A stretch of DNA of 24,482 bases, taken from the IMG/VR virus record IMGVR_UViG_3300037587_000518, positions 1 to 24,482 of that record, one strand, 5' to 3'. The first letter of the stretch is position 1. The number at the start of each line of letters is the position of its first letter. Under the pieces are notes generated by a model. That model ran no database searches. It was not told the DNA's origin and was given only the letters and a program-made list of their open reading frames with translations. This stretch comes from a virus. A program made the position numbers and the translations under genes. This document shows positions 1-7,388 of the stretch, piece after piece.

Positions 1-1
1 C

Positions 2-30
2 AGAGTAGGGCAGCCATGGATTACTGTCAA
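2..30 (-). promoter_or_regulatory. Putative sigma70-type promoter reading out of the window's left edge
   Basis: On the minus strand, 5 nt after the stop codon of the Mu F-like gene, there is a perfect -35 box TTGACA (30-25). It is followed after 17 nt by TACTCT (7-2), a weak -10. The preceding bases CGC match the context of the other promoters in this window (CGCTTGAC). It would drive the next minus-strand genes, presumably scaffold and capsid, which lie outside the window. The -35 is strong and the -10 poor. Confidence 0.4.
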
Positions 31-34
31 GCGT

Positions 35-946
35 TTATCTTGAGGGGAAGAAGGATTTACCTTCCTTTTTGACTTTGGCAACAAAGGCGGGGTTTTCAGG
101 GTTGCCGGATTTGTCTGTTAGGACTTCAATTGTCGAGCAGCGGCAGTTTATCGCTTGACCTGGGATTTGATACCACTCCTCCTGGTCGGTCGTGGTGTGC
201 AGCGTGCCATGCCTGGCCGCATGAGTTCGCCTGGTGGTGGGTAGCAGGGCGGATAGATGCAGCTCACGCGTAAACACTCCCAGATCATCCCTGGCGCTGT
301 CGGACTCCTCCCACCTGGCCCGGCGATGAGCCATGTTAACTTCTGTCCTTGCGATCCGCTCAGCCCTGGACTTTGCAACGCCGAACCGCTGGCGAACATC
401 TCTCGCTATAGTTCTAGGGCTCTGCCCGGATGCCATGCCTTCGCCGAGCACCCTGGCAAGGTCCGCCCGGGTGTCGCCAGCAAACCCCACCATCGTTTCA
501 AATGACCGAGCCTGGATGAACTGCAGGCGGCTCCTGTACGCCGGAGAGCTGAGCACCTGGACAATAGACCGGTTGTAATCGTCTGATATGCCGCCCAGGT
601 TAATGACGGCCTCACCGGTGCCGAGCTGGTAAGCGTCCTCAATGGCTTGATTTAGGAAATAGTCGGGGCTTCGATTCTCAAGGATGAACTGTTCAATAAT
701 GGACTCGATGAATTCTGATGTCTGAGCGATCAGGTTGGCGTCGAGCTCATAGATATACCGAATCTCACGGTTAACCACGGCGCCGGTCTCTGCGTCCACT
801 ATGCGAAACGGGATGGAATTGAATCTGGCAAGAACGAGCCGCTGAGCCTGAAGCAGTCTCTGCTTGATTACCTTGTCAGTGCGCCGAAGGATCCGCCCGG
901 TATTGCTCGGGTTTTTCTTGTTGCGCGGGAGGATGGGGTTAGGCAT
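35..946 (-). CDS. Phage head morphogenesis protein, Mu F / SPP1 gp7-like minor head protein
   Basis: The product has 303 aa. Proteins of this family are minor capsid components that bind the portal and act during prohead assembly or DNA entry. The diagnostic part is the C-terminal half: an arginine-rich helix with AERIARTEVNMA at about residues 191-202, then a conserved H...W segment ending in INCRCSTIEVL at about 264-274, the usual Cys-x-Cys signature of the Mu F domain. The N-terminal 100 residues are helical and basic. The start codon overlaps the portal stop codon by one base (TAATG), so translation is probably coupled. The order portal then Mu F-like protein is standard in tailed phages. 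The family assignment is firm; the precise role in this phage is inferred. Confidence 0.88.
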   Translation of the reverse strand: MPNPILPRNKKNPSNTGRILRRTDKVIKQRLLQAQRLVLARFNSIPFRIVDAETGAVVNREIRYIYELDANLIAQTSEFIESIIEQFILENRSPDYFLNQAIEDAYQLGTGEAVINLGGISDDYNRSIVQVLSSPAYRSRLQFIQARSFETMVGFAGDTRADLARVLGEGMASGQSPRTIARDVRQRFGVAKSRAERIARTEVNMAHRRARWEESDSARDDLGVFTRELHLSALLPTTRRTHAARHGTLHTTTDQEEWYQIPGQAINCRCSTIEVLTDKSGNPENPAFVAKVKKEGKSFFPSR

Positions 947-2298
947 TATTCGTCTTCATCCAGCTTATCAAGCTCATCCAGGTTGTCCAGGTTATCGCCC
1001 GGCCCATCGTCTTCCTCTTCCGCTTCAAACCCAGAAGCCTCTCTGATCTCATCCGAGCTGAACGGGATGACCCCGGCGCCAAGTCCGGCCGCATTTATCT
1101 TAGACATCTTTTCGCCGTTACCAAGCCGGTCAGACTGCGTTGGTTCCAGCAAGCTTTCCCAACCGACAACGAAATCCTTGCGCTCGATCGCCCCGATCTC
1201 CATCAGCCTGTGAACCGTCAGCTCAATCTGCGGGATCAGGAAGTTTTCACGCCTGGACATGTTTGTCTGAGCCCATTCAACGGTGTCCTCTCCAGACGCA
1301 AGGCGACCGGTCTGCATGCCAACAAGAATGGTAGACGGAATGGAGATCGACGCGGCAAAATCCTGCAGCGCAACCTGGAACGGCTTTTCCGGGTCGCCCA
1401 TGCTGATAGAGGTGCTATTCGAGGTCATAGCCTGCGTCAGGAGCTGCTTATCGTAACCCTTGGCGAATGCGTCAATCTGATCTTCCAAAGCGTCAGGCAG
1501 CCCTGTCATGTCGGTCCCGAGCGCCTGCGCCAGCTGCTGCAGGTTTGCATCCTTGTCGATGTCAATATGCAGGCTTCCGCGTGAGTTCTTCCAGAACCCC
1601 TCGCCGCCGGCACCGATGATCTTCTCCATGGTCTGCAGGTCGTTGAACCCAGCCTCAAGCGCTGGCACGCCGTAAATGCTGCCGTCGTCCGCCCCTTCTG
1701 CCCAGATGACCACACGGGACGGGTGGACATCGACAGCGCGCACGCTGTTGGGGTCTCGGTCTCCGGCGGCAGTCTCCTGGAACTGATACATCGAGGGCTC
1801 GGAATAGGCGTCGCTCGTCTGGTCCTGGTTCCAGTCTTTAACAAAAAGCTGCCCCTCAAACACCGGGATGAATTTGCTGAACTGCTCCGGGCGAATCCGG
1901 TCCATTGGTTGCGATAGCGTCTTTCCATCGCGAACGATCATGATCAGCCCGGCGTAGCGGCCAACCCGGTTGCGATAATCAACACCCCTCAATCGATTCC
2001 ACATGTAGATGTTTTTGGCGAACAGCTCGAAGCTCTTTTCCCACTCGGTCTGCTCATGAGGATCGCCAGCTTCCAGGATGGCCGGCATGGTTTGCCAGCT
2101 CTTCTCGACGGGGCGCATAATTCCGGCCTTGGCGATACCGAAGCGTCGATACATGCTCCATTGCATGTCAAATGTCAGGGTATCGGAATACCCAAAATCG
2201 GCCCAAGCCTGCTGATGCTTAGTATCCAACGTGCCGAAGCTCGACGCGAACCGGCTGATCAGCGCATTGGTGAAAATCTGTAAAAACGGCTTGGTCAT
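946..2298 (-). CDS. Phage portal protein, DUF1073-like
   Basis: The product has 450 aa. Its position directly after the large terminase and before the Mu F-like protein, its length, and the N-terminal region (a tyrosine/tryptophan-rich start, then GIAKAGIMRPVEKSWQ and a GRYAGLIMIVRDGK segment) fit the DUF1073 portal family. Portals form the dodecameric ring at the capsid vertex through which DNA enters and leaves. The middle region has a conserved-looking GVPALEAGFNDLQTMEKI helix and a MQTGRLASGEDTVEWAQ segment typical of portal stems. The C-terminus is very acidic (runs of E and D with repeated N-L-D units in the last 25 residues). The start lies 6 nt after the terminase stop; an AGG ribosome-binding element lies in the terminase's last codons. 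No truncation is seen. Confidence 0.85.
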   Translation of the reverse strand: MTKPFLQIFTNALISRFASSFGTLDTKHQQAWADFGYSDTLTFDMQWSMYRRFGIAKAGIMRPVEKSWQTMPAILEAGDPHEQTEWEKSFELFAKNIYMWNRLRGVDYRNRVGRYAGLIMIVRDGKTLSQPMDRIRPEQFSKFIPVFEGQLFVKDWNQDQTSDAYSEPSMYQFQETAAGDRDPNSVRAVDVHPSRVVIWAEGADDGSIYGVPALEAGFNDLQTMEKIIGAGGEGFWKNSRGSLHIDIDKDANLQQLAQALGTDMTGLPDALEDQIDAFAKGYDKQLLTQAMTSNSTSISMGDPEKPFQVALQDFAASISIPSTILVGMQTGRLASGEDTVEWAQTNMSRRENFLIPQIELTVHRLMEIGAIERKDFVVGWESLLEPTQSDRLGNGEKMSKINAAGLGAGVIPFSSDEIREASGFEAEEEDDGPGDNLDNLDELDKLDEDE

Positions 2299-2304
2299 GT
2301 TCTG

Positions 2305-3942
2305 CTACCTGTAGGCTCTGGCTTGCTGTCTTGTGGATAATAACATGTTTATGGCGGACTGCCCTGGTCTTGTGATTGCGATCTCCACTGCGTCGAGAAG
2401 GTTGTCTACCTGATCATCGAACGCATGAGAGTCATCAGCCGTAAACCCTGCGCACTCTGCTACGAAGTCCAAAACCCACGGCTCGCCGACAGGAAGGCAG
2501 ACTTTGCCCATAGCTACCTGCGGGGCGGCATCCATTGCCCGAGTCAGCTTATCCTGCCCCGCTCCGCGCTGAACTGCGGTAATGGGTAGAGGGGAGTGCC
2601 TAGCAGATTCTTGGATCAATCCTGAGCCTGATACCTTATCCTCCACGTGCACGCTTCGCAATATACCGTGGTTGCCGGTTGTGTTCAGATCCCAATGCTT
2701 CTGTATGAAGTTGATGAAATTGACCCTTAGCTCTGGCGCCTCCCATTTGGCGCGAACAAGATCGAGCAAATAGAGCTTATTTTGCCATACGCCCCAGGCG
2801 CAGAAAACAGTGTAATCGTTGTGGGTCTTTACCTTCTGGGCTGTGTCTGCGGTGATGAACCGGTATTCCATCGTAATCGGACGATCAACATCACCTCCAT
2901 CGCCATACCATACGAACTTGTCGGGGTTGATGATCTGGCCACCGAGGGTAATCGGGGCCTGTTGATACTGACTCAGGAAGGTGTAAGGGTTGGACTGCCA
3001 CAGATCGAATAATTGCTCAACCCCTTCAAAGGTTGGCCAGAACGATCGGTAGCCATCAATGGCTGGGGAGTCTTTTATATCGGACCAGCATTTATCTTTT
3101 ATCCACTGAGGCAGGCCCTGCAGGTACTCATCGTTAATCAGGGCAGGAACCTTGATCAGGTCGAATTTTATACCCATGCCGCCAGACATCATAAAGCCTG
3201 TCGCGTCGTTGACATGAAGGCGTTGCTGGACCGCAATTATCGGAGTCGGGTGAGCCTTTGACTTATCAGCCCTCCTTGATCGGATGGTATCAACCAGGAG
3301 CCTGTTTGCCGCTTCTCTCCTGACCGAGCTAAACATGTCATTCGGCTTCGATGCGTCATCGAGCAGGATTGCCCCGCTAAACTCAGGGCCAGGATAACCA
3401 CCCCGCGATCCGGTCACCTGTCCGCCTGATGACTTCGACACAATCTCAAAAAGTGACTTTCCGTCATCGTCAACCAAGATCCATTCGTCAGCGGCGTCTA
3501 CTCCGAAAGTGGACGGCCACAGCCCCTGATACTCTCTCGACTTGATCAAATCACGAACGCGGCGAGAGTTACGCTTAACTAGGCTGTCGGCATAGGACAG
3601 GGACAGAAATCGAGAGCGCTTCCCGGATAGAGTGCGCTTAACATTAGCATAAGCCGGCAGAGCTATAGAGATCTGCTCGGTCTTGCCGGATCCCGGCGGA
3701 ACGTTGAGTATCACATTGCGTCGCTTGCCAGAAAACACATCATCGACGACAGCCGCGACCAGGCGGGAGTGCCAATTAACGGCCATTCTCTCGCCCTGCT
3801 GGAACTGCCAGAATATACGCTGAAAGGTTAGAAAATCATGCTCGGACAAGGCTTTGGTTGCCTGCCTTTGCTGCTCAGTCATGGCTTCCCAATCGAGTAA
3901 GTCAGCCACCAGAAGCAACCCCATGGTTCTGGTGGAATCCAT
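2305..3942 (-). CDS. Terminase large subunit (packaging ATPase and nuclease)
   Basis: The product has 545 aa from the chosen start. The ATPase domain has a Walker A motif VPPGSGKTE (about residues 81-89) and a Walker B motif AILLDD (about 191-196). The C-terminal RNase H-like nuclease domain shows FITADTAQK (about 362-370) and the acidic DDQVDNLLDA (about 509-518). TerL cuts concatemeric DNA and pumps it through the portal. The open frame extends further upstream to 3993, but that part lies inside the HNH gene and looks like an out-of-frame shadow. I prefer ATG 3942 (MDSTRTMG) or ATG 3924 (MGLLLVAD); neither has a strong ribosome binding site, so translation may depend on ribosomes finishing the HNH gene at 3902. 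TerS lies 3.7 kb away, which is unusual. Confidence 0.93.
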   Translation of the reverse strand: MDSTRTMGLLLVADLLDWEAMTEQQRQATKALSEHDFLTFQRIFWQFQQGERMAVNWHSRLVAAVVDDVFSGKRRNVILNVPPGSGKTEQISIALPAYANVKRTLSGKRSRFLSLSYADSLVKRNSRRVRDLIKSREYQGLWPSTFGVDAADEWILVDDDGKSLFEIVSKSSGGQVTGSRGGYPGPEFSGAILLDDASKPNDMFSSVRREAANRLLVDTIRSRRADKSKAHPTPIIAVQQRLHVNDATGFMMSGGMGIKFDLIKVPALINDEYLQGLPQWIKDKCWSDIKDSPAIDGYRSFWPTFEGVEQLFDLWQSNPYTFLSQYQQAPITLGGQIINPDKFVWYGDGGDVDRPITMEYRFITADTAQKVKTHNDYTVFCAWGVWQNKLYLLDLVRAKWEAPELRVNFINFIQKHWDLNTTGNHGILRSVHVEDKVSGSGLIQESARHSPLPITAVQRGAGQDKLTRAMDAAPQVAMGKVCLPVGEPWVLDFVAECAGFTADDSHAFDDQVDNLLDAVEIAITRPGQSAINMLLSTRQQARAYR

Positions 3943-4465
3943 GCCTGAGTTCGTAATTCGTTCTTTCCTCGCTTGCTGCGGATAACGAATCAAATCTACC
4001 TAAATTAACTGTTCGCCCATCAAGTTCAGATTTTGCTGACCACTTGCCTCTTGATCTGTCCCATCCAATGCCAATCACGCCAGATGTATTGTTTCTTGGA
4101 AGTGACATATTGCGCCCATTCTGCTTATGCGATACATCTCTGAGATTGGAAATTCTATTGTTGGCAGGATCGTGATCGATGTGATCTATTTCTTCCTCAG
4201 GCCATTCGCCGGTGTGCATCAGCCAAGCAACACGATGGGCCTGGTAGCTCTTATTTGCTATGGCCAATCGGATATAACCGGTCTTCATTAGATTGCCTGC
4301 AGTCTTGCCAGCGCATCGGCTATTCCACCCCTTGTCCTGCTGCTTCAGAACGGGACGGGGCTTCCATGTGATTATTCCAGTTCCTGGGTTGTAATCTAGA
4401 AGGGATCTTGCCAGCTCAGCTGAAACTAAGGATTCTTTGCGGATTGTAGCGGGGGATTTTGGCAT
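3902..4465 (-). CDS. AP2-domain HNH homing endonuclease (copy 1, upstream of TerL)
   Basis: The product has 187 aa. The N-terminal half carries the HNH nuclease core: HRVAWLMHTGEWP, then EEEIDHIDHDPANNRISNLR, with His/Asn metal and catalytic positions around residues 76-110. The C-terminal half is an AP2-like DNA-binding domain beginning NNTSGVIGIGWDRSRGKW. The C-terminus HGFHQNHG is shared with the second copy in this window. Free-standing enzymes of this kind cut alleles lacking the gene and spread by repair. The ribosome binding site GGAG lies 7 nt before the ATG and can pair with the upstream leader (see the RNA feature). The 3' end overlaps the start of the TerL gene in the +1 frame. The gene is smaller and more A+T rich than terminase or portal, suggesting recent arrival. 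Confidence 0.9.
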   Translation of the reverse strand: MPKSPATIRKESLVSAELARSLLDYNPGTGIITWKPRPVLKQQDKGWNSRCAGKTAGNLMKTGYIRLAIANKSYQAHRVAWLMHTGEWPEEEIDHIDHDPANNRISNLRDVSHKQNGRNMSLPRNNTSGVIGIGWDRSRGKWSAKSELDGRTVNLGRFDSLSAASEERTNYELRHGFHQNHGVASGG

Positions 4466-4469
4466 GACG

Positions 4470-4562
4470 GGCTCCGATTGGTTGATCCCTAGCCAGATAA
4501 CCGGAAGAACTCAGCGGGTGATCAAGCCCGCCTCATTCCAGTTTCCCAACCACAGGAGAGCC
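4470..4562 (-). ncRNA. Structured 5' leader RNA of HNH copy 1
   Basis: Read on the minus strand, these helices can form. P0 is GGCTC (4562-4558) with GAGCC (4474-4470). P1 is TGGTTG (4552-4547) with CAACCA (4484-4479). P2 is AACTGGAA (4543-4536) with TTCCGGTT (4506-4499). P3 is GCGGG (4531-4527) with CCCGC (4518-4514), closing an 8-nt loop that contains TTGATC. The same arrangement, loop core and spacing from the -10 box occur before the second HNH gene with compensating base changes. P0 covers the GGAG ribosome binding site, so the leader could hold translation off. I do not recognise it as a named RNA family. Confidence 0.6.
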
Positions 4563-4565
4563 TAT

Positions 4566-4594
4566 AGTTTACCATTGACTGATTGCTCAATCAA
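4566..4594 (-). promoter_or_regulatory. Promoter for the HNH/TerL transcript
   Basis: TTGATT (4594-4589), a 17-nt spacer and TAAACT (4571-4566), preceded by TG one base upstream (an extended -10). Transcription would start about 4559, just before helix P1 of the leader RNA. The corresponding position before the second HNH gene also has an extended -10 (TGCTATACT) at exactly the same distance from P1, so the promoter seems to travel with the endonuclease gene. The -35 overlaps the stop codon of the 37-aa membrane peptide. Confidence 0.5.
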
Positions 4595-4700
4595 TTTTCA
4601 TCCTGGCCTTGGGCTTCCTGAGCAGGATTGGCCGCAAATACCAGACCCCTGCAGCAAGCGCCGCCAGTCCGATTATCAGAAACGTGATTGAGAAGTTCAT
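4587..4700 (-). CDS. 37-aa single-span membrane peptide, unknown function
   Basis: The small ORF begins MNFSITFLIIGL and ends KARMKID. Residues 3-22 are a continuous hydrophobic stretch (phenylalanine, leucine, isoleucine, alanine, glycine), followed by a basic tail (RKPKARMK), the profile of a single transmembrane helix with its positive end in the cytoplasm. A good ribosome binding site (AAAGGTG) lies 7 nt before the ATG. It sits between ssb and the HNH promoter. No family recognised. Lysis accessory peptides and superinfection-exclusion peptides look like this, but so do many uncharacterised phage miniproteins, so no function is assigned. Confidence 0.6.
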   Translation of the reverse strand: MNFSITFLIIGLAALAAGVWYLRPILLRKPKARMKID

Positions 4701-4733
4701 TGCTGCACCTTTGGTTCAGTGATTTGGTTGAAT

Positions 4734-4749
4734 GGCGGCCTGGGCCGCC
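4734..4749 (-). terminator. GC-rich hairpin after ssb
   Basis: A perfect palindrome GGCGGCC-TG-GGCCGCC starts 14 nt beyond the ssb stop codon. It can form 6 base pairs with a 4-nt loop. No T-run follows on the minus strand, so it is at best a weak intrinsic terminator; it may instead protect the mRNA 3' end or attenuate transcription. Confidence 0.3.
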
Positions 4750-4762
4750 TGTTTGATGGTGA

Positions 4763-5260
4763 TCAGAACGGGATACGGTCAAGCGGGTTGCCAGTATGCG
4801 GATCGAACTTAGCCTGGATTTGCTCCGCATGCGGCTGTTGAGCCTGACGATTATCTTGCGCCTGATTGATTTGCTGAGGATGAGCGGATGACTGGGTCTG
4901 TGCGTCATCCTGCCTTCCATCAAGCATCTGCATCTGGCCGCCGAACCCATCCATCACGATCTCGGTGGTGTAGCGATCCGCGCCACTCTGATCCTGCCAT
5001 TTGCGGGTTCGCAGAGCTCCTTCAACATAGATCTTGCTGCCCTTGCGGCAATACTGGCCGACAATCTCACCAAGCTTCCCGAAGAAAACAACCCGGTGCC
5101 ACTCGGTACGCTCTTGCGGCTGCCCGCTTTCCTTATCCTTCCAGCTTTCACTGGTGGCAAGGGTGATATTCGCCACCGCGTTGCCGTTTGGCATATATTT
5201 AACCTCGGGGTCTTGCCCCAGGTTGCCGATCAGGATTACTTTGTTTACTCCTCGTGCCAT
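4763..5260 (-). CDS. ssb: Single-stranded DNA-binding protein
   Basis: The product has 165 aa, close to the usual bacterial SSB length. It begins [21 protein letters not shown] and contains the OB-fold signature [11 protein letters not shown], then [21 protein letters not shown] and [18 protein letters not shown] (about residues 30-90). A glutamine-rich, disordered linker (about 115-150) leads to the tail NPLDRIPF. That keeps the IPF tip that recruits repair and replication proteins but is less acidic than the usual DDDIPF. SSB coats single-stranded DNA during replication and RecT-type recombination. The ribosome binding site is GGAGAG. Its place on the packaging strand between the terminase genes, rather than with recT and the helicase on the plus strand, is unusual. 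Confidence 0.95.
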   Translation of the reverse strand: MARGVNKVILIGNLGQDPEVKYMPNGNAVANITLATSESWKDKESGQPQERTEWHRVVFFGKLGEIVGQYCRKGSKIYVEGALRTRKWQDQSGADRYTTEIVMDGFGGQMQMLDGRQDDAQTQSSAHPQQINQAQDNRQAQQPHAEQIQAKFDPHTGNPLDRIPF

Positions 5261-5315
5261 TTTTCTACTCTCCGTTTGGGGTGATATAACGCCCGGTTAT
5301 GGGGTCGATTGGTAG

Positions 5316-5504
5316 TTATATTTCTGCCACGCCACTTCTTTCACAAAGGGTCGAAATCGTTTCTTTCGTGAAGTCGCTATCTTCGTCGTGACCAAACCAC
5401 TCGCAAGCAAACACAACCCCTATTTCTCGGATAGCATTCTCAAAAACATCTGCTTCACACTTAACCTGCACGTTTGGAATGTCTCCAGCTCCGCCAAATT
5501 TCAT
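5316..5504 (-). CDS. Small acidic phage protein, unknown function
   Basis: The product has 62 aa, beginning MKFGGAGDIPNVQVKCEADV. It has a very strong ribosome binding site (GAGGAGAGAAGG just before the ATG), which is the main reason to accept it. It is rich in Asp and Glu with three cysteines and no recognisable motif or membrane segment. It is the last of the small genes upstream of ssb, 55 nt from the ssb start, and probably shares the same transcript. No function can be assigned. Confidence 0.65.
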   Translation of the reverse strand: MKFGGAGDIPNVQVKCEADVFENAIREIGVVFACEWFGHDEDSDFTKETISTLCERSGVAEI

Positions 5505-5526
5505 AGCCTTCTCTCCTCATAACAAA

Positions 5527-5598
5527 TCATTTCGCTTCGTAAGTCATCGGCACCATTTCCCGCATCGGCTTGTCGAGATCCGGCTTATGCCGTGTCAT
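5527..5598 (-). CDS. Possible 23-aa peptide
   Basis: The small ORF reads MTRHKPDLDKPMREMVPMTY then EAK. It starts inside the last codons of the 56-aa gene in another frame, with GAGG about 6 nt before the ATG, and its end is close to the ribosome binding site of the 62-aa gene. It fits the tightly overlapping style of this stretch, but it is too short to judge from composition. Confidence 0.35.
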   Translation of the reverse strand: MTRHKPDLDKPMREMVPMTYEAK

Positions 5599-5755
5599 TC
5601 CAGGCCTCAACAGCTAGCCGCCAATCCAAGTTGAATACCGCCACCATCGCACAAAACAAACACCTGGCCGCGTATGCCGGGATAACCCAAGCAACTTGCC
5701 ATGCGATCATCAAATACCGCAAAATAAGGCGTTCAACACTCTTCGATTCACTCAT
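5585..5755 (-). CDS. 56-aa hydrophobic phage peptide, unknown function
   Basis: The ORF begins MSESKSVERLILRYLMIAW. Residues 10-43 are rich in Ile, Leu, Ala, Trp and Val with two Arg/Cys interruptions, suggesting one long or two short membrane-associated helices. A strong ribosome binding site (GAGGGGTGGG) precedes the ATG. Just upstream, a 10-codon ORF (5784-5752, MTEIKPRGGK) starts in the stop of the preceding 31-aa gene and ends overlapping this ATG, so the three may be translationally coupled. No family recognised; the evidence is start signal, overlap chain and composition. Confidence 0.55.
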   Translation of the reverse strand: MSESKSVERLILRYLMIAWQVAWVIPAYAARCLFCAMVAVFNLDWRLAVEAWNDTA

Positions 5756-5780
5756 TTCCCACCCCTCGGTTTAATTTCTG

Positions 5781-5876
5781 TCATCCCACCCGACCTATAA
5801 TCGATTCATTGAAAACCAGAATCAGAAGGAACAGCAGTCCCGACAAGCCTTGGTGTTTTTGAATCCAGCTGTACAT
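5781..5876 (-). CDS. 31-aa single-span membrane peptide
   Basis: The ORF begins MYSWIQKHQGLSGLLFLLIL. Residues 11-22 are strongly hydrophobic, giving a short membrane-spanning or membrane-anchored peptide. AAAGGG lies 8 nt before the ATG, inside the last codons of the DUF6378-like gene, whose stop is 2 nt upstream. The stop overlaps the start of the next mini-ORF. No family recognised. It is one of several tiny membrane peptides in this genome. Confidence 0.5.
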   Translation of the reverse strand: MYSWIQKHQGLSGLLFLLILVFNESIIGRVG

Positions 5877-5878
5877 GA

Positions 5879-6364
5879 TCACGCCCTTTCCTTGATAGCA
5901 GCTTCAGCCGCCAACGCAGCATATGCCGCCTCGTCTTCATAGTCGTCAATATTGACCTTGCCGTTAGCGGCCCTGGCGATCTTCAGCAGAACCATAAACT
6001 GCCACCCTTGCTCCTCTGTTAGCTTGGTGCCGAATATCGCGTTAAACGCCGTGACGACCTGGCTCATTGTGCGTTCACCGTTCGACTGGTCACGGGTGGC
6101 TGCGCGGTCACGGATATGGCCAGCTCCACGCTCCAGGATCTCATCGGCTGTCACAGCACCAGTTGCCACAATCCGATCCGCCAGGGGCTTGTCCCGAATC
6201 TGCTGGCCTACATCGCGGCGGGAGAGCATGGAGGGTAGTTCTTCGATTGGGTGATCCCCGGTAGCCTTATTTTGATAAAACCGGATCTCAATACCTCGAT
6301 GCTCGCCGGTATTTATAAGGATAAAGCTCTCAGCCCACTCCGGAACCCATTTGATATCATCCAT
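5879..6364 (-). CDS. DUF6378-like phage protein
   Basis: The product has 161 aa. The C-terminal half reads ILERGAGHIRDRAATRD, then GERTMSQVVTAFNAIFG, a tryptophan-containing GWQFMVLLKIARA segment, and an acidic DDYEDEAAYAALA end. This is the layout I associate with the DUF6378 family of small phage proteins, whose biochemical function is not known to me. The N-terminal 50 residues (WVPEWAESFILINTG and following) look like a separate short beta-rich segment. The start overlaps the end of the preceding gene by 8 nt, so the two are coupled. The family call rests on motif memory; the function is unknown. Confidence 0.6.
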   Translation of the reverse strand: MDDIKWVPEWAESFILINTGEHRGIEIRFYQNKATGDHPIEELPSMLSRRDVGQQIRDKPLADRIVATGAVTADEILERGAGHIRDRAATRDQSNGERTMSQVVTAFNAIFGTKLTEEQGWQFMVLLKIARAANGKVNIDDYEDEAAYAALAAEAAIKERA

Positions 6365-6656
6365 TGCTCAATGCCTCCTTGAGTTCGTCCCAGCCATCTG
6401 AATAACCGACTGAATCAAATTCTTCCAACACAAGCACCGCAGCCACCCGCAGCTGCTCATACTTCACCGACAGCCGCTTAAACCGCTCCTCTGCCTCGCT
6501 GACCATCTCGATGTAAAGGTGGTCGCCGCATACTGACTGTGCTGCCTCGTCGTGATCTACGTGGCTCTGAGTGATCCCAGCCTCAACCCCTATGCTATTG
6601 GCTGCATGGCGGAAGGCGGCCAACATGGCAGCCTGGTCGTCGTGATTGTTTTCCAT
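6357..6656 (-). CDS. Hypothetical phage protein, 99 aa
   Basis: The protein begins MENNHDDQAAMLAAFRHAAN. It is acidic and largely helical, with a central charged helix (VSEAEERFKRLSVKYEQLR, about residues 52-70) that could form a short coiled coil. No catalytic motif is visible. The promoter at 6717-6690 lies immediately upstream, leaving a leader of about 27 nt, so this gene starts a transcription unit continuing into the DUF6378-like gene. The ribosome binding site is weak (GAG about 6 nt before the ATG). Function unknown. Confidence 0.7.
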   Translation of the reverse strand: MENNHDDQAAMLAAFRHAANSIGVEAGITQSHVDHDEAAQSVCGDHLYIEMVSEAEERFKRLSVKYEQLRVAAVLVLEEFDSVGYSDGWDELKEALSNG

Positions 6657-6689
6657 ATCGATCTCGCTTGTTTAAATGGTCGAGCCTTG

Positions 6690-6717
6690 AGTATAGGCCC
6701 TTGAGTATCGCAGTCAA
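6690..6717 (-). promoter_or_regulatory. Sigma70-type promoter, -35 fused to a stop codon
   Basis: TTGACT (6717-6712), a 16-nt spacer and TATACT (6695-6690). The TGA inside the -35 is the stop codon of the preceding 68-aa gene. The upstream context CGC is shared with other promoters here. It drives the 99-aa and following small genes. Confidence 0.75.
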
Positions 6718-6920
6718 GCGTTATTGCATGACCCGATAACCAGCTCATCGCCAAACAGCGCAACCAGCTCGATAATGCCGAATGATTGGTGGTCGCCGTC
6801 CAGTTCGATGACGTAACTGGTGAATCGGGATTTGTGATAATCGCCAGCCTTGAGTTTTGACAGGATGAGCTGGCGATACCGGTCGTACTTATTGAGCCTG
6901 CCGGTGATTACGGCAGACAT
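6714..6920 (-). CDS. Hypothetical phage protein, 68 aa
   Basis: The protein begins MSAVITGRLNKYDRYRQLIL. The N-terminal third is basic (K/R-rich), followed by a beta-rich segment (SYVIELDG, FGIIELVALFGDELVIG). The start lies 2 nt after the stop of the upstream 84-aa gene and has no clear ribosome binding site, so coupling is likely. Its stop codon lies inside the -35 box of the next promoter. No family recognised. Confidence 0.6.
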   Translation of the reverse strand: MSAVITGRLNKYDRYRQLILSKLKAGDYHKSRFTSYVIELDGDHQSFGIIELVALFGDELVIGSCNNA

Positions 6921-6922
6921 GG

Positions 6923-7177
6923 TTAGATTTCAGCGCAGTTAACGCCAGGAACTAGATTACGCTCAAGGAACACAGGGCGGGAACAGTGATAGGTATCTTC
7001 TTCAGTCAGACGCACAACATAGTCGCCCGTCATCACCGGTTCGTAATGCTTGAAATCAACACGCACCTCGCCAACAACGAGCGTTGATGTTGATTCGTCA
7101 GGATGGTCGTGGATTTCGCCTTCGATAACTTCGTGCGCTAATCGAATACATGGCTTGCTTGAGTATTCATTGAACAT
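6923..7177 (-). CDS. Conserved-type small phage protein, 84 aa
   Basis: The protein starts MFNEYSSKPCIRLAHEVIEG. The pattern of an N-terminal SKP.IRLAHE, a middle VDFKHYEPV, and then GDYVVRLTEEDTYHC and VFLERNLV is one I associate with short uncharacterised phage proteins, often annotated only as hypothetical. A GGGGA ribosome binding site precedes the ATG, inside the end of the 69-aa gene. The cysteine/histidine pair in TYHCS might bind metal, but this is speculation. Function unknown. Confidence 0.7.
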   Translation of the reverse strand: MFNEYSSKPCIRLAHEVIEGEIHDHPDESTSTLVVGEVRVDFKHYEPVMTGDYVVRLTEEDTYHCSRPVFLERNLVPGVNCAEI

Positions 7178-7178
7178 G

Positions 7179-7388
7179 TTATTTCCCCATCATTTTCAGG
7201 ATTGCTTGGTTGGCGATCTTGGCTGGCTCGGTCCCGCGCCCGCATTCGCCCTCGAAAGCTACGTCATAGCAGGAGCATTCACCGCGAACTCCGAGGCTTC
7301 CGCGCTTATTAAGTAATACCATTGAATTCTCAGCCCAAGGCTGCTGCCGGTCAGACGCGTCGAGTATGTCCCTATGCTTGGCGATCAT
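7179..7388 (-). CDS. Hypothetical phage protein, 69 aa
   Basis: The protein begins MIAKHRDILDASDRQQPWAE. It contains a short cysteine group (GECSCYDVAFEGECG, about residues 36-50) that could coordinate a metal, and a helical, methionine-rich end. GGAG lies about 6 nt before the ATG. The start overlaps the end of the upstream 34-aa ORF. No family recognised. Confidence 0.6.
   Translation of the reverse strand: MIAKHRDILDASDRQQPWAENSMVLLNKRGSLGVRGECSCYDVAFEGECGRGTEPAKIANQAILKMMGK

Noticed and set aside
3943-3993. Extended N-terminus of TerL starting at 3993
   Set aside because: This stretch lies inside the HNH coding sequence, has no start signal and does not resemble a terminase N-terminus.
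5592-5774. 60-codon plus-strand frame
   Set aside because: It is opposite the minus-strand chain of small ORFs, without ribosome binding site or promoter on the plus strand.
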